Origin: REEB76 sp963774895
GTDB lineage: Bacteria; Pseudomonadota; Gammaproteobacteria; Natronospirales; REEB76
DNA: 64,000 bases
Direction: 5' to 3'
Assembly (NCBI GenBank): GCA_963774895.1
Contig: CAVZGN010000003.1
Coordinates: 310,001 to 374,000, forward strand
The translations under genes and the position numbers were made by a program. Positions 33,134-40,979 of this stretch are shown here, one piece after another (positions within the stretch are counted from its first letter, which is position 1; each line of letters starts with the position of its first letter). Below the pieces are notes generated by a model. The model made no database searches. It was given only the letters and a program-made list of their open reading frames with translations, and was not told where the DNA came from.

Positions 33134-34405
33134 ATGCTCGATCCAAAATTGTTGAGAACCGAACCGCAAGCCGTGGCCCGCAATCTCGCGCGCCGCGGAT
33201 TCACATTGGATGTGAAGAGCTACAGCGCTCTCGAAAACCGGCGCAAGGAAATCCAGACGCGCTTGGAACAGTTGCGCAACGAGCGCAATACCCGCTCGAA
33301 AGAAATCGGCATGGCGAAGGGCAAGGGCCAGGATGCGGGACCGCTCATGGCGCAGGTGGCCGATCTGGGCGCCCTCCTGAAATCTACCGAGGCAGAATTT
33401 AGCAAGCTGGAGACAGAACTGGAGGCTATCCAGCTGGGCCTGCCCAATCTGCTGCACGACTCGGTGCCGGAAGGCCGCGATGAGACCGCCAACAGGGAAG
33501 TGCGTCGTTGGGGCGAACCGCGGCATTTCGATTTCACGTCCAGGGATCATGTGGACCTGGGCGGCGCTGGCAATCTTATGGATTTCGAGGGCGCCGCGAA
33601 GCTCGCCGGCGCGCGCTTCGTAGTGCTCAAGGGCCCCTTGGCGAAACTGCACCGGGCGCTCATCCAGTTCATGCTGGATGTGCACACCCGCGAGCACGGC
33701 TACCAGGAAGTCTATGTGCCGTACCTGGTGAATGCGGAAACCCTGCGCGGCACCGGGCAGTTGCCGCGATTTGCCGAAGACCTGTTTGCAGTCAAGGGTG
33801 AATCCGGTTATTTCCTGATCCCGACAGCGGAAGTGCCGGTCACCAATCTGGCGCGGGGTGAAATTCTGGAAGCGGATAGTTTGCCGCGCCGCTATGTGGC
33901 GCACACGCCCTGTTTCCGCGCTGAGGCGGGCGCTGCCGGCAAGGACACCCGCGGCATGATCCGCCAGCACCAGTTCGAGAAAGTGGAACTGGTGCAGATG
34001 GTGAAGCCCGAGGATTCATACCCGGCGCTGGAAGAACTTACCGGTCACGCGGAAAAAGTCCTGCAGAAACTGGAGTTGCCGTATCGGGTGGTGGCGCTGT
34101 GCGCCGGCGACACCGGCTTCGCAGCCGCCAAGACTTACGACCTGGAAGTCTGGCTGCCGGGCCAGAAACGTTACCGAGAGATCTCTTCGTGCAGCAATTG
34201 CACCGATTTCCAGGCACGCCGCATGCTGGCGCGCTGGCGCAATCCTGCTACCGGCAAACCGGAACTGCTGCACACACTCAATGGCTCGGGCGTGGCCGTG
34301 GGCCGGGCGTTGGTCGCCATCATGGAAAACTGCCAGGACAAGCAGGGCAGGATCCATGTGCCGAAGGCTTTGCACGCCTATATGGGTGAAGTCACTGTTA
34401 TATAA
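33134..34405 (+). CDS. serS: seryl-tRNA synthetase
   Basis: Class II synthetase that charges tRNA-Ser. The 423-residue protein has the N-terminal tRNA-binding coiled-coil arm (about 30-105), motif 2 with PCFRAEAGAAGKDTRGMIRQHQFEKVEL (about 257-284), the DLEVWLPGQKRYREISSCSNCTDFQARR serine-site block and motif 3 NGSGVAVGRALVAIMENCQ. The ATG is preceded by an A-rich run and no Shine-Dalgarno sequence, because the region just upstream is the duplicated rarA tail. A tRNA-Ser gene follows 15 bases later. Confidence 0.97.
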   Translation: MLDPKLLRTEPQAVARNLARRGFTLDVKSYSALENRRKEIQTRLEQLRNERNTRSKEIGMAKGKGQDAGPLMAQVADLGALLKSTEAEFSKLETELEAIQLGLPNLLHDSVPEGRDETANREVRRWGEPRHFDFTSRDHVDLGGAGNLMDFEGAAKLAGARFVVLKGPLAKLHRALIQFMLDVHTREHGYQEVYVPYLVNAETLRGTGQLPRFAEDLFAVKGESGYFLIPTAEVPVTNLARGEILEADSLPRRYVAHTPCFRAEAGAAGKDTRGMIRQHQFEKVELVQMVKPEDSYPALEELTGHAEKVLQKLELPYRVVALCAGDTGFAAAKTYDLEVWLPGQKRYREISSCSNCTDFQARRMLARWRNPATGKPELLHTLNGSGVAVGRALVAIMENCQDKQGRIHVPKALHAYMGEVTVI

Positions 34406-34420
34406 TGCGCGGCCGCTCAA

Positions 34421-34510
34421 GGAGAGGTGACCGAGTGGTTGAAGGTACCGGTCTTGAAAACCGGCAAGGGCGCAAGCTCTTCGTGGGTTCGAATCCCACC
34501 CTCTCCGCCA
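34421..34510 (+). tRNA. tRNA-Ser (anticodon TGA)
   Basis: A 90-base class II tRNA: acceptor GGAGAGG pairs with CCTCTCC before G-CCA (CCA encoded at 34508-34510), D-arm with GAGTGGTTGAAGG, anticodon stem ACCGG/CCGGT with loop CTTGAAA giving anticodon TGA, a long variable arm (GGGCGCAAGCTC) and T-arm GTGGG-TTCGAAT-CCCAC. A perfect -10 box TATAAT at 34401-34406 overlaps the serS stop, but no good -35 is seen, so it may be transcribed with serS, from its own promoter, or both. Confidence 0.97.
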
Positions 34511-34797
34511 ATTCGCGCATGGATCCTTATTATAGATAAAGACCACTGCGACGAGTATCGAACACAAGATTTGAACCCACGAAGAAATCTATGTAGTTGG
34601 GTTCGACAAAATTGCCTGGAGCAATTTTGAACCGCGCGTAGCGCGGGTCCCAAAGGGGGTAGGGCGCAATTACCTGAGATAACGCCTGATGGTTTCAGAG
34701 CTTAGCTTGAGTTGCGGGGTGGGGCACGGCGGATTAAGGTAGCGGTCCTGCTGGTGGACCGCTTCTTAAGGCGGCGCCTTTGCGTATATAAATTGTG
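34511..34797. other. gene-free junction downstream of tRNA-Ser
   Basis: No gene is supported here. A perfect hairpin AAAATTGC/GCAATTTT (34608-34628) could terminate the tRNA transcript. An inverted fragment resembling the tRNA 3' half (TGAACCCACGAAG near 34572-34584, complement of CTTCGTGGGTTCG) is followed by TGGGTTCGA near 34598. A further hairpin GCGGTCC/GGACCGC lies at 34742-34762. The mix of tRNA-like scraps and hairpins suggests past integration or rearrangement next to the tRNA. Confidence 0.45.
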
Positions 34798-35130
34798 TCA
34801 GATTTTTGCTTGCATCATAATATTTATTATCTTTTCTGCCGTGGCTGCTGGCAGAGTCATTCGTATTTCATCGCCAGACCCGACTTCTGTTACAAGAACA
34901 GTATATTTTCTATCATTAGGTAATGGCGACAATGTTTTTTTGGTTATGCTGCTAGCATCTGTGGGATTTGGGCTTTTAGTGGTACTAACTTGATTCCAAG
35001 TCTTATAGTTCTTCGTAGCAAGCCGCCATACCTTTTTAATACTGTCTGCGCCCGCGTAAAATATTACCAGTACAAAAAACATCAGAAGGGGCGTTAACAA
35101 TATCCACAGGGGGTTAATTTCATTATCCAT
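34798..35130 (-). CDS. small membrane-anchored protein, unknown function
   Basis: The 110-residue protein has an N-terminal membrane span (about 8-27, LWILLTPLLMFFVLVIFYAG) and a soluble part with strands TVLVTEVGSGDEIRMTLPA. AGGA lies about ten bases before the ATG. I prefer it to the overlapping plus-strand frame 34712-34993, which has a basic, non-protein-like start. AT-rich, orphan, in the island downstream of tRNA-Ser. No family recognised. Confidence 0.55.
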   Translation of the reverse strand: MDNEINPLWILLTPLLMFFVLVIFYAGADSIKKVWRLATKNYKTWNQVSTTKSPNPTDASSITKKTLSPLPNDRKYTVLVTEVGSGDEIRMTLPAATAEKIINIMMQAKI

Positions 35131-35149
35131 AATCTTAGTTCCTATACTA

Positions 35150-35308
35150 CTATTTCTCTGTTTCCTTCGGAGGCTGTTTCTGAGCTACTTCTTGTGGTTG
35201 TTTCTCCGCATCCTTGGGTGGCTTCTTCGGCTGCTTAAACTTCCCGATGACCCACTGACCAAACAGCGCCAATATAACAACGCCGATTATCCCAAATATC
35301 CCATTCAT
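35150..35308 (-). CDS. tiny membrane protein with Lys/Pro-rich tail
   Basis: From ATG 35308, preceded by GGAG at a good distance, the protein has 52 residues: a hydrophobic span (MNGIFGIIGVVILALFGQWVIGKF) and a highly charged tail with repeated QPPKE/KQPQE-like units. The longer frame to 35419 lacks such a signal. It lies 20 bases upstream of the 110-residue membrane protein gene, so the two probably form a small operon. Function unknown. Confidence 0.5.
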   Translation of the reverse strand: MNGIFGIIGVVILALFGQWVIGKFKQPKKPPKDAEKQPQEVAQKQPPKETEK

Positions 35309-35599
35309 AATTGATTCTCCTTCAGTTACCCAGGCTACTAACAGATAATTGCGCTGGAATCTGACCGACTCGCGAGTTTGTTTTGTTTTGACCATTTGGT
35401 CGAGCGCATCTACCACCAAGTTTAATGCACTTTCCGACGCGGTAATAGACAGACCGAGATAGGCTTTCTGGGACTACTGGATAAACCATGAGGGGCTGCT
35501 ACTTTTGCTAATCTTCAGTATTTCCGCGGCTTGCCGGAATTTTAGATTAGCAGGGGGACGTCGGCTGGACAGCACTGCTAGCAGCTGGCCTTAATCGGA

Positions 35600-35809
35600 T
35601 TGTATCGCGTGAGTCAGTTGTGGCTGCGGGAAGTTGGGGTGGCAGAGCATGAAGATCAATTATATTCGGGTGATAACCCAAGACTTGCTGATGAATTGAA
35701 CAGAATTGAAAAACGTATCCGAAAATGTGAAAAAGTGCAATTCGCTTGTCTTATTATTGGTATAGTGTTATTAATGATTGCTAGGGGAAGCAGACTCTTT
35801 TTACACTAA
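35600..35809 (+). CDS. possible 69-residue single-span membrane protein
   Basis: An open frame from a TTG (35600) or GTG (35609) encodes an amphipathic charged helix (RLADELNRIEKRIRKCEKV) followed by a membrane span (FACLIIGIVLLMIA). There is no ATG start and no clear ribosome binding site, so it may be a remnant. The 180 bases before it (35420-35599) contain a palindromic stretch near TTCCGCGGCTTGCCGGAA but no gene. Confidence 0.3.
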   Translation: MYRVSQLWLREVGVAEHEDQLYSGDNPRLADELNRIEKRIRKCEKVQFACLIIGIVLLMIARGSRLFLH

Positions 35810-35881
35810 AGCCGTTAGTTTATAAGCTCGCTTACGAAATCATCTTTCGACCTATTAAGGCACTACATTAGAAAAGCGTGG

Positions 35882-36907
35882 ATGAAATCCAAGCAAAAAA
35901 TCCTCGTCATCCGCAACGACAAGCTCGGCGACTTCATGCTCGCCTGGCCGGCGCTGGCCCTGCTGCGCAAGAATCTGCCGAAGGCACGTATCGCGGTACT
36001 GGTGCCGTCCTATACGGCGCCACTGGCGGAGGCCTGCACTTATATAGATGAAGTTATCATTGATCCTAAGATCAAGGGCGATGTGCGCAACGGCTTCGCG
36101 TTGGCGAAACTGCTGATACCGAAGAAATTCGATGCGGTGATCACTTTGTTCTCGCGTTTCGACACGGGACTCGGAGTCTGGCTTGCCGGTATCCCACAGC
36201 GCTACGCCCCGGCCACCAAACTAGCCCAGGTGTTCTACAACCATCGCATCCGGCAGCGCCGCTCCCTTTCCGAGAAGCCGGAATATGAATACAACCTGGA
36301 TATGGTGGGAAAATTTCTGGCGGAGCAGGGGATCGGTAAACCCAAAGCCGTAAAACCGCCCTATATGGCGTTCAAGGCCAAGACCATCGCCGGGCTGGAG
36401 AAGAAGTTCAGGAAAGCCAACAAGATCCCGGCGAAGAAGAAGTTGGTGTTCGTGCATGCGGGCCACGGTGGCTCATCAAAAAATCTATCCCTTGGGCGCT
36501 ATGCACGCCTAATCCACAAACTGGCCTCGTCCAAGAAACTGTATTTCGTGCTGACGGCCGGACCCGGCGAGGAAGAACAGGCACAGCGCATCGCCAGCCT
36601 GTTATCGAAAGAACCCCACACAGTCTATGTCTCCAAAAAAGGCCTGCTGGATTTCGCCCATCACCTGCAATTCTGCGATGTGTTCATCAGCGGGTCCACC
36701 GGTCCGCTGCACATCGCCGCTGCCCTGGATCGCCGCACAGCCGCCTTCTATCCGCGCCGGCGCTCGTCCACTGCGCTACGCTGGCAGACTGTCAACACAC
36801 CTGACCGGCGTCTAGTATTCGAGCCGCCGAACGGCAGCGAAGAGAATGACATGCAGGCTATTGATCTGACATTGGCCGCTGCGAAAATCAACAATAAATT
36901 CCTTTAA
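35882..36907 (+). CDS. glycosyltransferase family 9 (heptosyltransferase-like)
   Basis: The 341-residue protein has the GT9 N-terminal signature KILVIRNDKLGDFMLAWPALALLRKNLP and the C-terminal domain with VHAGHGGSSKNLSLGRYARLI (nucleotide-sugar binding) and the FISGSTGPLHIAAALDRRTAAFYP active-site block typical of ADP-heptose:LPS heptosyltransferases such as WaaC, WaaF and WaaQ. It probably adds a sugar to the LPS inner core at the cytoplasmic face. Which heptose it adds cannot be decided from this window, where no other core gene but kdsB is found. Confidence 0.88.
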   Translation: MKSKQKILVIRNDKLGDFMLAWPALALLRKNLPKARIAVLVPSYTAPLAEACTYIDEVIIDPKIKGDVRNGFALAKLLIPKKFDAVITLFSRFDTGLGVWLAGIPQRYAPATKLAQVFYNHRIRQRRSLSEKPEYEYNLDMVGKFLAEQGIGKPKAVKPPYMAFKAKTIAGLEKKFRKANKIPAKKKLVFVHAGHGGSSKNLSLGRYARLIHKLASSKKLYFVLTAGPGEEEQAQRIASLLSKEPHTVYVSKKGLLDFAHHLQFCDVFISGSTGPLHIAAALDRRTAAFYPRRRSSTALRWQTVNTPDRRLVFEPPNGSEENDMQAIDLTLAAAKINNKFL

Positions 36908-36917
36908 TCAACCTGAT

Positions 36918-37232
36918 GTGAATACAGTGTTTCGACTGCAAGGCATGCAACCTCAATCCCGGCAAGGCCCGTTCGCAAGACTTTTGGCGTCGCTGCTGCT
37001 GGTAGTTGCCGGAGTGTTTGCGCTGTTCTTCGGCGCCTTCATTATCGCCGTCCTGCTCGGCATTGGCGTTATTCTGTTCTTTATCCTATATCTGCGTGCC
37101 TGGTGGCTGCGCCGCAAGTTGGGATTGAATGTACATCCAAAGCATCCCCGGAGCGGGCATGAAGGTGGCGTAACGATTGAGGGTGAATACACGGTAGAGA
37201 ATGAAAACAAAGATGATAAGGGTAGGCAGTAG
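36918..37232 (+). CDS. small membrane protein, unknown function
   Basis: The 104-residue protein starts with GTG eleven bases after the glycosyltransferase and has two close hydrophobic segments or one long hairpin (residues about 20-62, LLASLLLVVAGVFALFFGAFIIAVLLGIGVILFFILYL split by a Gly/Ala kink), then a basic and later acidic soluble tail (RAWWLRRKLG ... GEYTVENENKDD). Probably cotranscribed with the glycosyltransferase. Function not recognised. Confidence 0.6.
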   Translation: MNTVFRLQGMQPQSRQGPFARLLASLLLVVAGVFALFFGAFIIAVLLGIGVILFFILYLRAWWLRRKLGLNVHPKHPRSGHEGGVTIEGEYTVENENKDDKGRQ

Positions 37233-37244
37233 AAACTCTGCGAA

Positions 37245-37305
37245 TCAATTCCAGAGATCATCCGCGACCTGCACCATGCCATCCTGGAAGCAGACCGAAA
37301 GTCGT
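37245..37305 (-). pseudogene. 3'-end remnant of a second Rieske ferredoxin gene
   Basis: About 60 bases are roughly 80 percent identical, in the same orientation, to the 3' end of the intact Rieske gene at 38221-38285. Translated, the remnant ends FQDGMVQVADDLWN-stop against IQDGILQVKDDRWD-stop of the intact gene. Upstream of about 37305 similarity stops and a one-base shift is already present. The gene body is lost. Confidence 0.75.
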
Positions 37306-37797
37306 GACTGGCTCACTGCTAGGCATAGCCATAACTATCCCCTGTGCGCATGTCGTATCGCGCACTAATCCACATGAAGTTGTTATTGCAGGTGTTAATC
37401 AAATAGCCATTCGTCTATCGAATTAGTACCGTCCGGCGGAGATATGGCGTGCAATTAATCTAATAAAATCATGTGGAATTTATAACAATCCATATTGTTA
37501 GTGCACAAAGTATCGTGCTTAATTTTTGGGCTCGAATGGTCTGTTATAAGACCTGAATCACCGGGGAGGGCCGTAAATCAAGCCCCTTCCCATATTCTAG
37601 TTCTGAATTAAACCGAGTCTATAAAAAAAGATTAATATAAAATCGTTGCCGAAATTATGGAATACGCGCTCAAGTTCTAGTTGTCCATCAGCTTTGTACG
37701 GCAATTTGGGTACTTCCACCTGCCAAAGCCTTGTCTATAATCTGGCATTATGTTAATTTCACGCGTATTTATCACACTTGGGGTGAGGAGTTTTTAT
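37306..37797. other. AT-rich gene-free region upstream of a secreted orphan
   Basis: About 490 bases without a gene. A TATAAT at 37736-37741 may be the -10 box for the gene at 37798, giving a leader of about 50 bases; the -35 is weak. A short hairpin GGTCT/AGACC lies near 37539-37554. Nothing else is recognised. Confidence 0.4.
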
Positions 37798-38187
37798 ATG
37801 ACGATCAGCAAGAAGTTTCTGATCATGGGCATGTTAGCGATCACCGCAACTTGCTTTGCCACTTCAGCTATGGCCACCCGTCAGTGGGCAACGGGTGTGC
37901 CACAAGTCCATGCAGTGTATCCGGGTTCAGCTTCCTTGGATTACATTGATCTTGTGGGTGTTACCAACCCAGTAGGTTCCTGCCCACTAGATAGCAATGG
38001 GGAAGTGACAGCGACCATCAACAGAACCGTTACAAATGGCGTTGCCGATACGAGTGGCGACCGCCTATGGGCCGTAGCTCTGGCTGCAGAATTAGCGGGC
38101 AAGAAAGTGAAAGTTTTCCTGGATGATGCTGTTCGGGATGTCAATGGACAGTGCTTGGTAATCGCGATCATGATTAAAGAAAAATAA
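37798..38187 (+). CDS. small secreted protein, unknown function
   Basis: From ATG 37798, behind GAGGAG, the precursor has 129 residues with a clear signal peptide (KKFLIMGMLAITATCFATSAMA, cleavage near residue 26). The mature part of about 100 residues has two cysteines (GSCPLD and GQCLVI), which could form one disulfide, and several strands (VKVFLDD, CLVIAIMIKEK). I do not recognise the family. It lies between the Rieske remnant and the intact Rieske gene. Confidence 0.7.
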   Translation: MTISKKFLIMGMLAITATCFATSAMATRQWATGVPQVHAVYPGSASLDYIDLVGVTNPVGSCPLDSNGEVTATINRTVTNGVADTSGDRLWAVALAAELAGKKVKVFLDDAVRDVNGQCLVIAIMIKEK

Positions 38188-38220
38188 AGTTGACGTTGAT
38201 CGGACAGATATAGTCTAATT

Positions 38221-38541
38221 TCAATCCCAGCGATCATCCTTGACCTGCAGTATGCCATCCTGGATGCGCACCGGGAAAGTCGATACAGGTTCATAGGCGG
38301 GCTCGGCCAGCACTTCGCCGGTACGAATATCGAACTGCGCGCCATGGCGCGGACAGGTGATGACACAGCCGACGATCTGACCACCGGTGAGGATCCCACC
38401 GTCATGAGTGCAGACATCCTCGATGGCGTAGAACTTACCCTCGATATTGAACACAGCAATCAGCACATCGTCGATATCGATGGTCTTGTATTGACCTGGC
38501 GGAATCTCTTCGAGGGAACCAACGTTGACCCAATCAGCCAT
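38221..38541 (-). CDS. Rieske [2Fe-2S] ferredoxin, last gene of the suf operon
   Basis: The 106-residue soluble protein has both Rieske cluster motifs: C44-T-H46 (EDVCTHDGGIL) and C63-P-R-H66 (ITCPRHGAQFD), and resembles NirD-type and dioxygenase-type ferredoxins. It probably carries electrons for, or repairs, Fe-S enzymes; the partner is unknown. It follows sufT after a palindromic repeat of about 120 bases. A decayed copy of its 3' end lies 0.9 kb away. Confidence 0.9.
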   Translation of the reverse strand: MADWVNVGSLEEIPPGQYKTIDIDDVLIAVFNIEGKFYAIEDVCTHDGGILTGGQIVGCVITCPRHGAQFDIRTGEVLAEPAYEPVSTFPVRIQDGILQVKDDRWD

Positions 38542-38551
38542 AACCTTAATT

Positions 38552-38668
38552 ACCCCTCACCCTCTTTCAGGCTCCGCAATCCCGCTCCGCCAGAAAGTAC
38601 AGGGCTACCATCCCTGGCAGCCCGCTCGCCGCTGCGCGTCTCGCCCTCTCCCACAAGGGGTGAGGGGA
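38552..38668. repeat. dispersed palindromic repeat, copy 4
   Basis: Bounded by CCCCTCACCCTCT (38553 onward) and AAGGGGTGAGGGG (ending 38668), its complement apart from small changes. The interior contains CAGGG-loop-CCCTG, with CAGGGCTACCATCCCTG similar to CAGGGCACCCATCCCTG in the copy at 43161-43177, and a GC-rich stretch. It separates sufT from the Rieske gene. Confidence 0.75.
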
Positions 38669-38715
38669 TGTGATATATCAGAAAATTCAGATTTGGAACA
38701 AAAGACATATTTCGT

Positions 38716-39264
38716 TTAGTAGTACATGCCGGTCTGTAGTTTAGCCGCATCCGACATCATCTCGCGGCTCCAGGGTGGGTCGAACACCAGTTCCACATGC
38801 GCGTCTTTCACCAGCGGCACCGTTTCGATCTTCTGCTGCACGTCCGCCGACAGGATATTACCCATGCCGCAGCCCGGTGAAGTCAGGGTCATCTTCACGT
38901 CCACGTGTTTCTTGCCGTCGCCGGCATCGCTGAGCGTGCATGCATACACCAGCCCCAGGTCCACGATGTTAATGGGGATCTCCGGGTCGTAGCAGGTCTT
39001 CATCTGCTCCCACACCAGTTTCTCCACATCTGAATCAGTATGGTTCTCTGGCAGGGTAGGTACTGGCGGCGGTTCCAGACCGAGAGCATCCGCATCCTTG
39101 CCGGCAATGCGCAGCAGGTTGCCGTCCACATACACGGTGAAACTGCCGCCCAGGGACTGCGCCAGGTTCACTTCGGCGCCTTCCGGAATGATTACGCGGG
39201 TTCCGGCCGGGATCATGGCGGCTTCACAGGCGCGTTTCAGGATGACGGGATCGCGATCGTACAT
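38716..39264 (-). CDS. sufT: Fe-S assembly protein SufT (MIP18/DUF59)
   Basis: The 182-residue protein has an N-terminal extension (VIIPEGAEVNLAQSLGGSFTV), characteristic of SufT, and the DUF59 domain from about residue 85: VWEQMKTCYDPEIPINIVDLGLVYACTL, MTLTSPGCGMGNIL with the conserved Cys, and VFDPPWSREMMSD. SufT supports maturation of Fe-S proteins. It follows sufU by 3 bases in the suf operon. Confidence 0.93.
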   Translation of the reverse strand: MYDRDPVILKRACEAAMIPAGTRVIIPEGAEVNLAQSLGGSFTVYVDGNLLRIAGKDADALGLEPPPVPTLPENHTDSDVEKLVWEQMKTCYDPEIPINIVDLGLVYACTLSDAGDGKKHVDVKMTLTSPGCGMGNILSADVQQKIETVPLVKDAHVELVFDPPWSREMMSDAAKLQTGMYY

Positions 39265-39267
39265 GGG

Positions 39268-39717
39268 TTATTCCGTGGAGACCGGCTGAGTTCCGGGATG
39301 TTCCAACGCATTCTTCAATGTGTGCCAACAGAGTGTCGCGCATTTGACCCGCGAGGGATATTGACGCACACCCGAGAGGGCCGCGAGCTTGCCCAGGGAC
39401 TCAAGATCACGGTTCTGATCTTCGATGGTGAGTAGCGCATGCATCTTCTCGAACAGCAGCTCGGCTTCCACCATGGTCTTGCCTTTGAGCGCCTCGCTCA
39501 TCAGCGAGGCCGAGGCCATGGAGATGGCGCAACCCGAAGCTTCGAAACTCAGGTCGCGGATGCGGTCGCCGTCGAGTTTGAGATACACCGTAAGCTTGTC
39601 ACCGCACAGGGGGTTGAAGCCCTCCTGAACACTGGTGGCATCGGCGATCTTGCGGAAGTTACGCGGGTTGCGGTTGTGGTCCACGATCACATCCTGGTAG
39701 AGATCCTTGAGTTCCAT
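39268..39717 (-). CDS. sufU: SufU-type iron-sulfur scaffold or sulfur-transfer protein
   Basis: The 149-residue protein MELKDLYQDVIVDHNRNPRN... belongs to the IscU/SufU family and has the expected cysteines C38 (NPLCGDK), C63 (SGCAIS) and C126 plus C130 (VKCATLC). SufU receives sulfur from SufS in place of SufE; zinc binding at these residues is known in the family. The ATG at 39717 overlaps the sufS stop (TGATG); the frame extends upstream inside sufS but without SufU similarity. Confidence 0.93.
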   Translation of the reverse strand: MELKDLYQDVIVDHNRNPRNFRKIADATSVQEGFNPLCGDKLTVYLKLDGDRIRDLSFEASGCAISMASASLMSEALKGKTMVEAELLFEKMHALLTIEDQNRDLESLGKLAALSGVRQYPSRVKCATLCWHTLKNALEHPGTQPVSTE

Positions 39718-40979
39718 CAGCGGAATACCTCGCGGACTTTGCCTAGCGCCTGCACCAGCGCATCGATATCCTCGCGGGTGTTGTAGAAGGCGAGGGAGGC
39801 GCGGGCGGTGGCGGGGATGTGGAAATGTTCCATCACCGGCATGGCGCAATGATGGCCGGTGCGGATGGCGACGCCTTCCTGGTCCACGATGGTGCCGATG
39901 TCATGAGGATGGATGCCGTCCATCACGAAGGACAGCACTCCGGCCTTGTGCCGCGCAGTGCCCACGAGCTTCAGGCCTTCCACCGTCTGCAGGCGTTGGG
40001 TGCCATATTCCAGCAGTTCGCGCTCATAATCGCGGATGGACGCCATGCCGATGGTTTCTAGGTAATCCACTGCCGCACCCAGGCCGATGGCGCCGGCGAT
40101 GTCCGGCGTGCCGGCCTCGAACTTGTGTGGCAGCTCGTTCCAGGTGCTGCCGCTGAAGCGCACCGTGCGGATCATCTCGCCGCCGCCCTGGTAGGGCGGC
40201 ATGTCGGTGAGTAATTTTTCTTTTGCGTACAGCACGCCGATGCCGGTAGGGCCGAACATTTTGTGGCCGGAGAACGCAAAGAAATCGCAGTCCAGGTTCT
40301 GAACATCCACTGGTAGGTGAGGTACAGCCTGGGCACTGTCCAGCAACACCGGTACGCCGTGTTGATGCGCTTGGGCGATCATCAGCTTCACAGGGTTGAT
40401 GCTGCCCAGCACATTGGAGACCTGCGTTATCGCCACCAGCCGGGTGCGCGGGCTGAAGAGTTTCTCATAGGCTCCGGGATGCAGTTCGCCGGCATCGTTG
40501 ATGGGAATTATCTTGAGCACCACGCCGCTCTGTTCGCACAGCAGCTGCCAGGGCACGATGTTGGAATGGTGTTCCATTTCCGAGAGCATGATCTCTTCAA
40601 CGGGCCGGAAACGGCTGCGGCCATAACTCTGGGCCACCAGATTGATGGCTTCGGTGGTGCCGCGCACGAAGATGATCTCTTTTGTGGATGCGGCGTGGAT
40701 GAAGCTCCGCAGTTTCTCACGCGCGCCCTCATAGGCCGCGGTAGCCTGTTCACTTAGAAGATGCACGCCACGGTGCACATTGGAATTGTAGCGCTGGTAG
40801 TAATCCGAGACCGCGTCGATTACCGACTGCGGTTTCTGGGAAGTGGCGGCATTGTCCAGATAAACCAGTGGTTTGCCGTGGACCCGCTGTTTAAGGATGG
40901 GAAAATCGTTCCGCCAGTGCAGCACATTGAACGCCGGCGTTGCGACGGGTTTATGCAAACTGTCGTGCCGTGCGTTCAT
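39717..40979 (-). CDS. sufS: cysteine desulfurase SufS
   Basis: PLP enzyme of the group II desulfurases that mobilises sulfur from cysteine for the SufBCD scaffold. The 420-residue protein has the PLP lysine K240 (FSGHKMFGPTG), LDNAATSQKP at 41-50, and the active-site cysteine C378 in RTGHHCAMP. It is coupled to sufD upstream (4-base overlap) and sufU downstream. Confidence 0.96.
   Translation of the reverse strand: MNARHDSLHKPVATPAFNVLHWRNDFPILKQRVHGKPLVYLDNAATSQKPQSVIDAVSDYYQRYNSNVHRGVHLLSEQATAAYEGAREKLRSFIHAASTKEIIFVRGTTEAINLVAQSYGRSRFRPVEEIMLSEMEHHSNIVPWQLLCEQSGVVLKIIPINDAGELHPGAYEKLFSPRTRLVAITQVSNVLGSINPVKLMIAQAHQHGVPVLLDSAQAVPHLPVDVQNLDCDFFAFSGHKMFGPTGIGVLYAKEKLLTDMPPYQGGGEMIRTVRFSGSTWNELPHKFEAGTPDIAGAIGLGAAVDYLETIGMASIRDYERELLEYGTQRLQTVEGLKLVGTARHKAGVLSFVMDGIHPHDIGTIVDQEGVAIRTGHHCAMPVMEHFHIPATARASLAFYNTREDIDALVQALGKVREVFR

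Noticed and set aside
34567..34605. Second tRNA gene
   Set aside because: Only a T-arm-like scrap in inverted orientation is present; no cloverleaf can be formed.
34712..34993. Plus-strand frame in the tRNA-Ser island
   Set aside because: It overlaps the minus-strand 110-residue gene, which has a better ribosome binding site and membrane anchor; the plus frame begins with a basic non-protein-like segment covering the 34742 hairpin.
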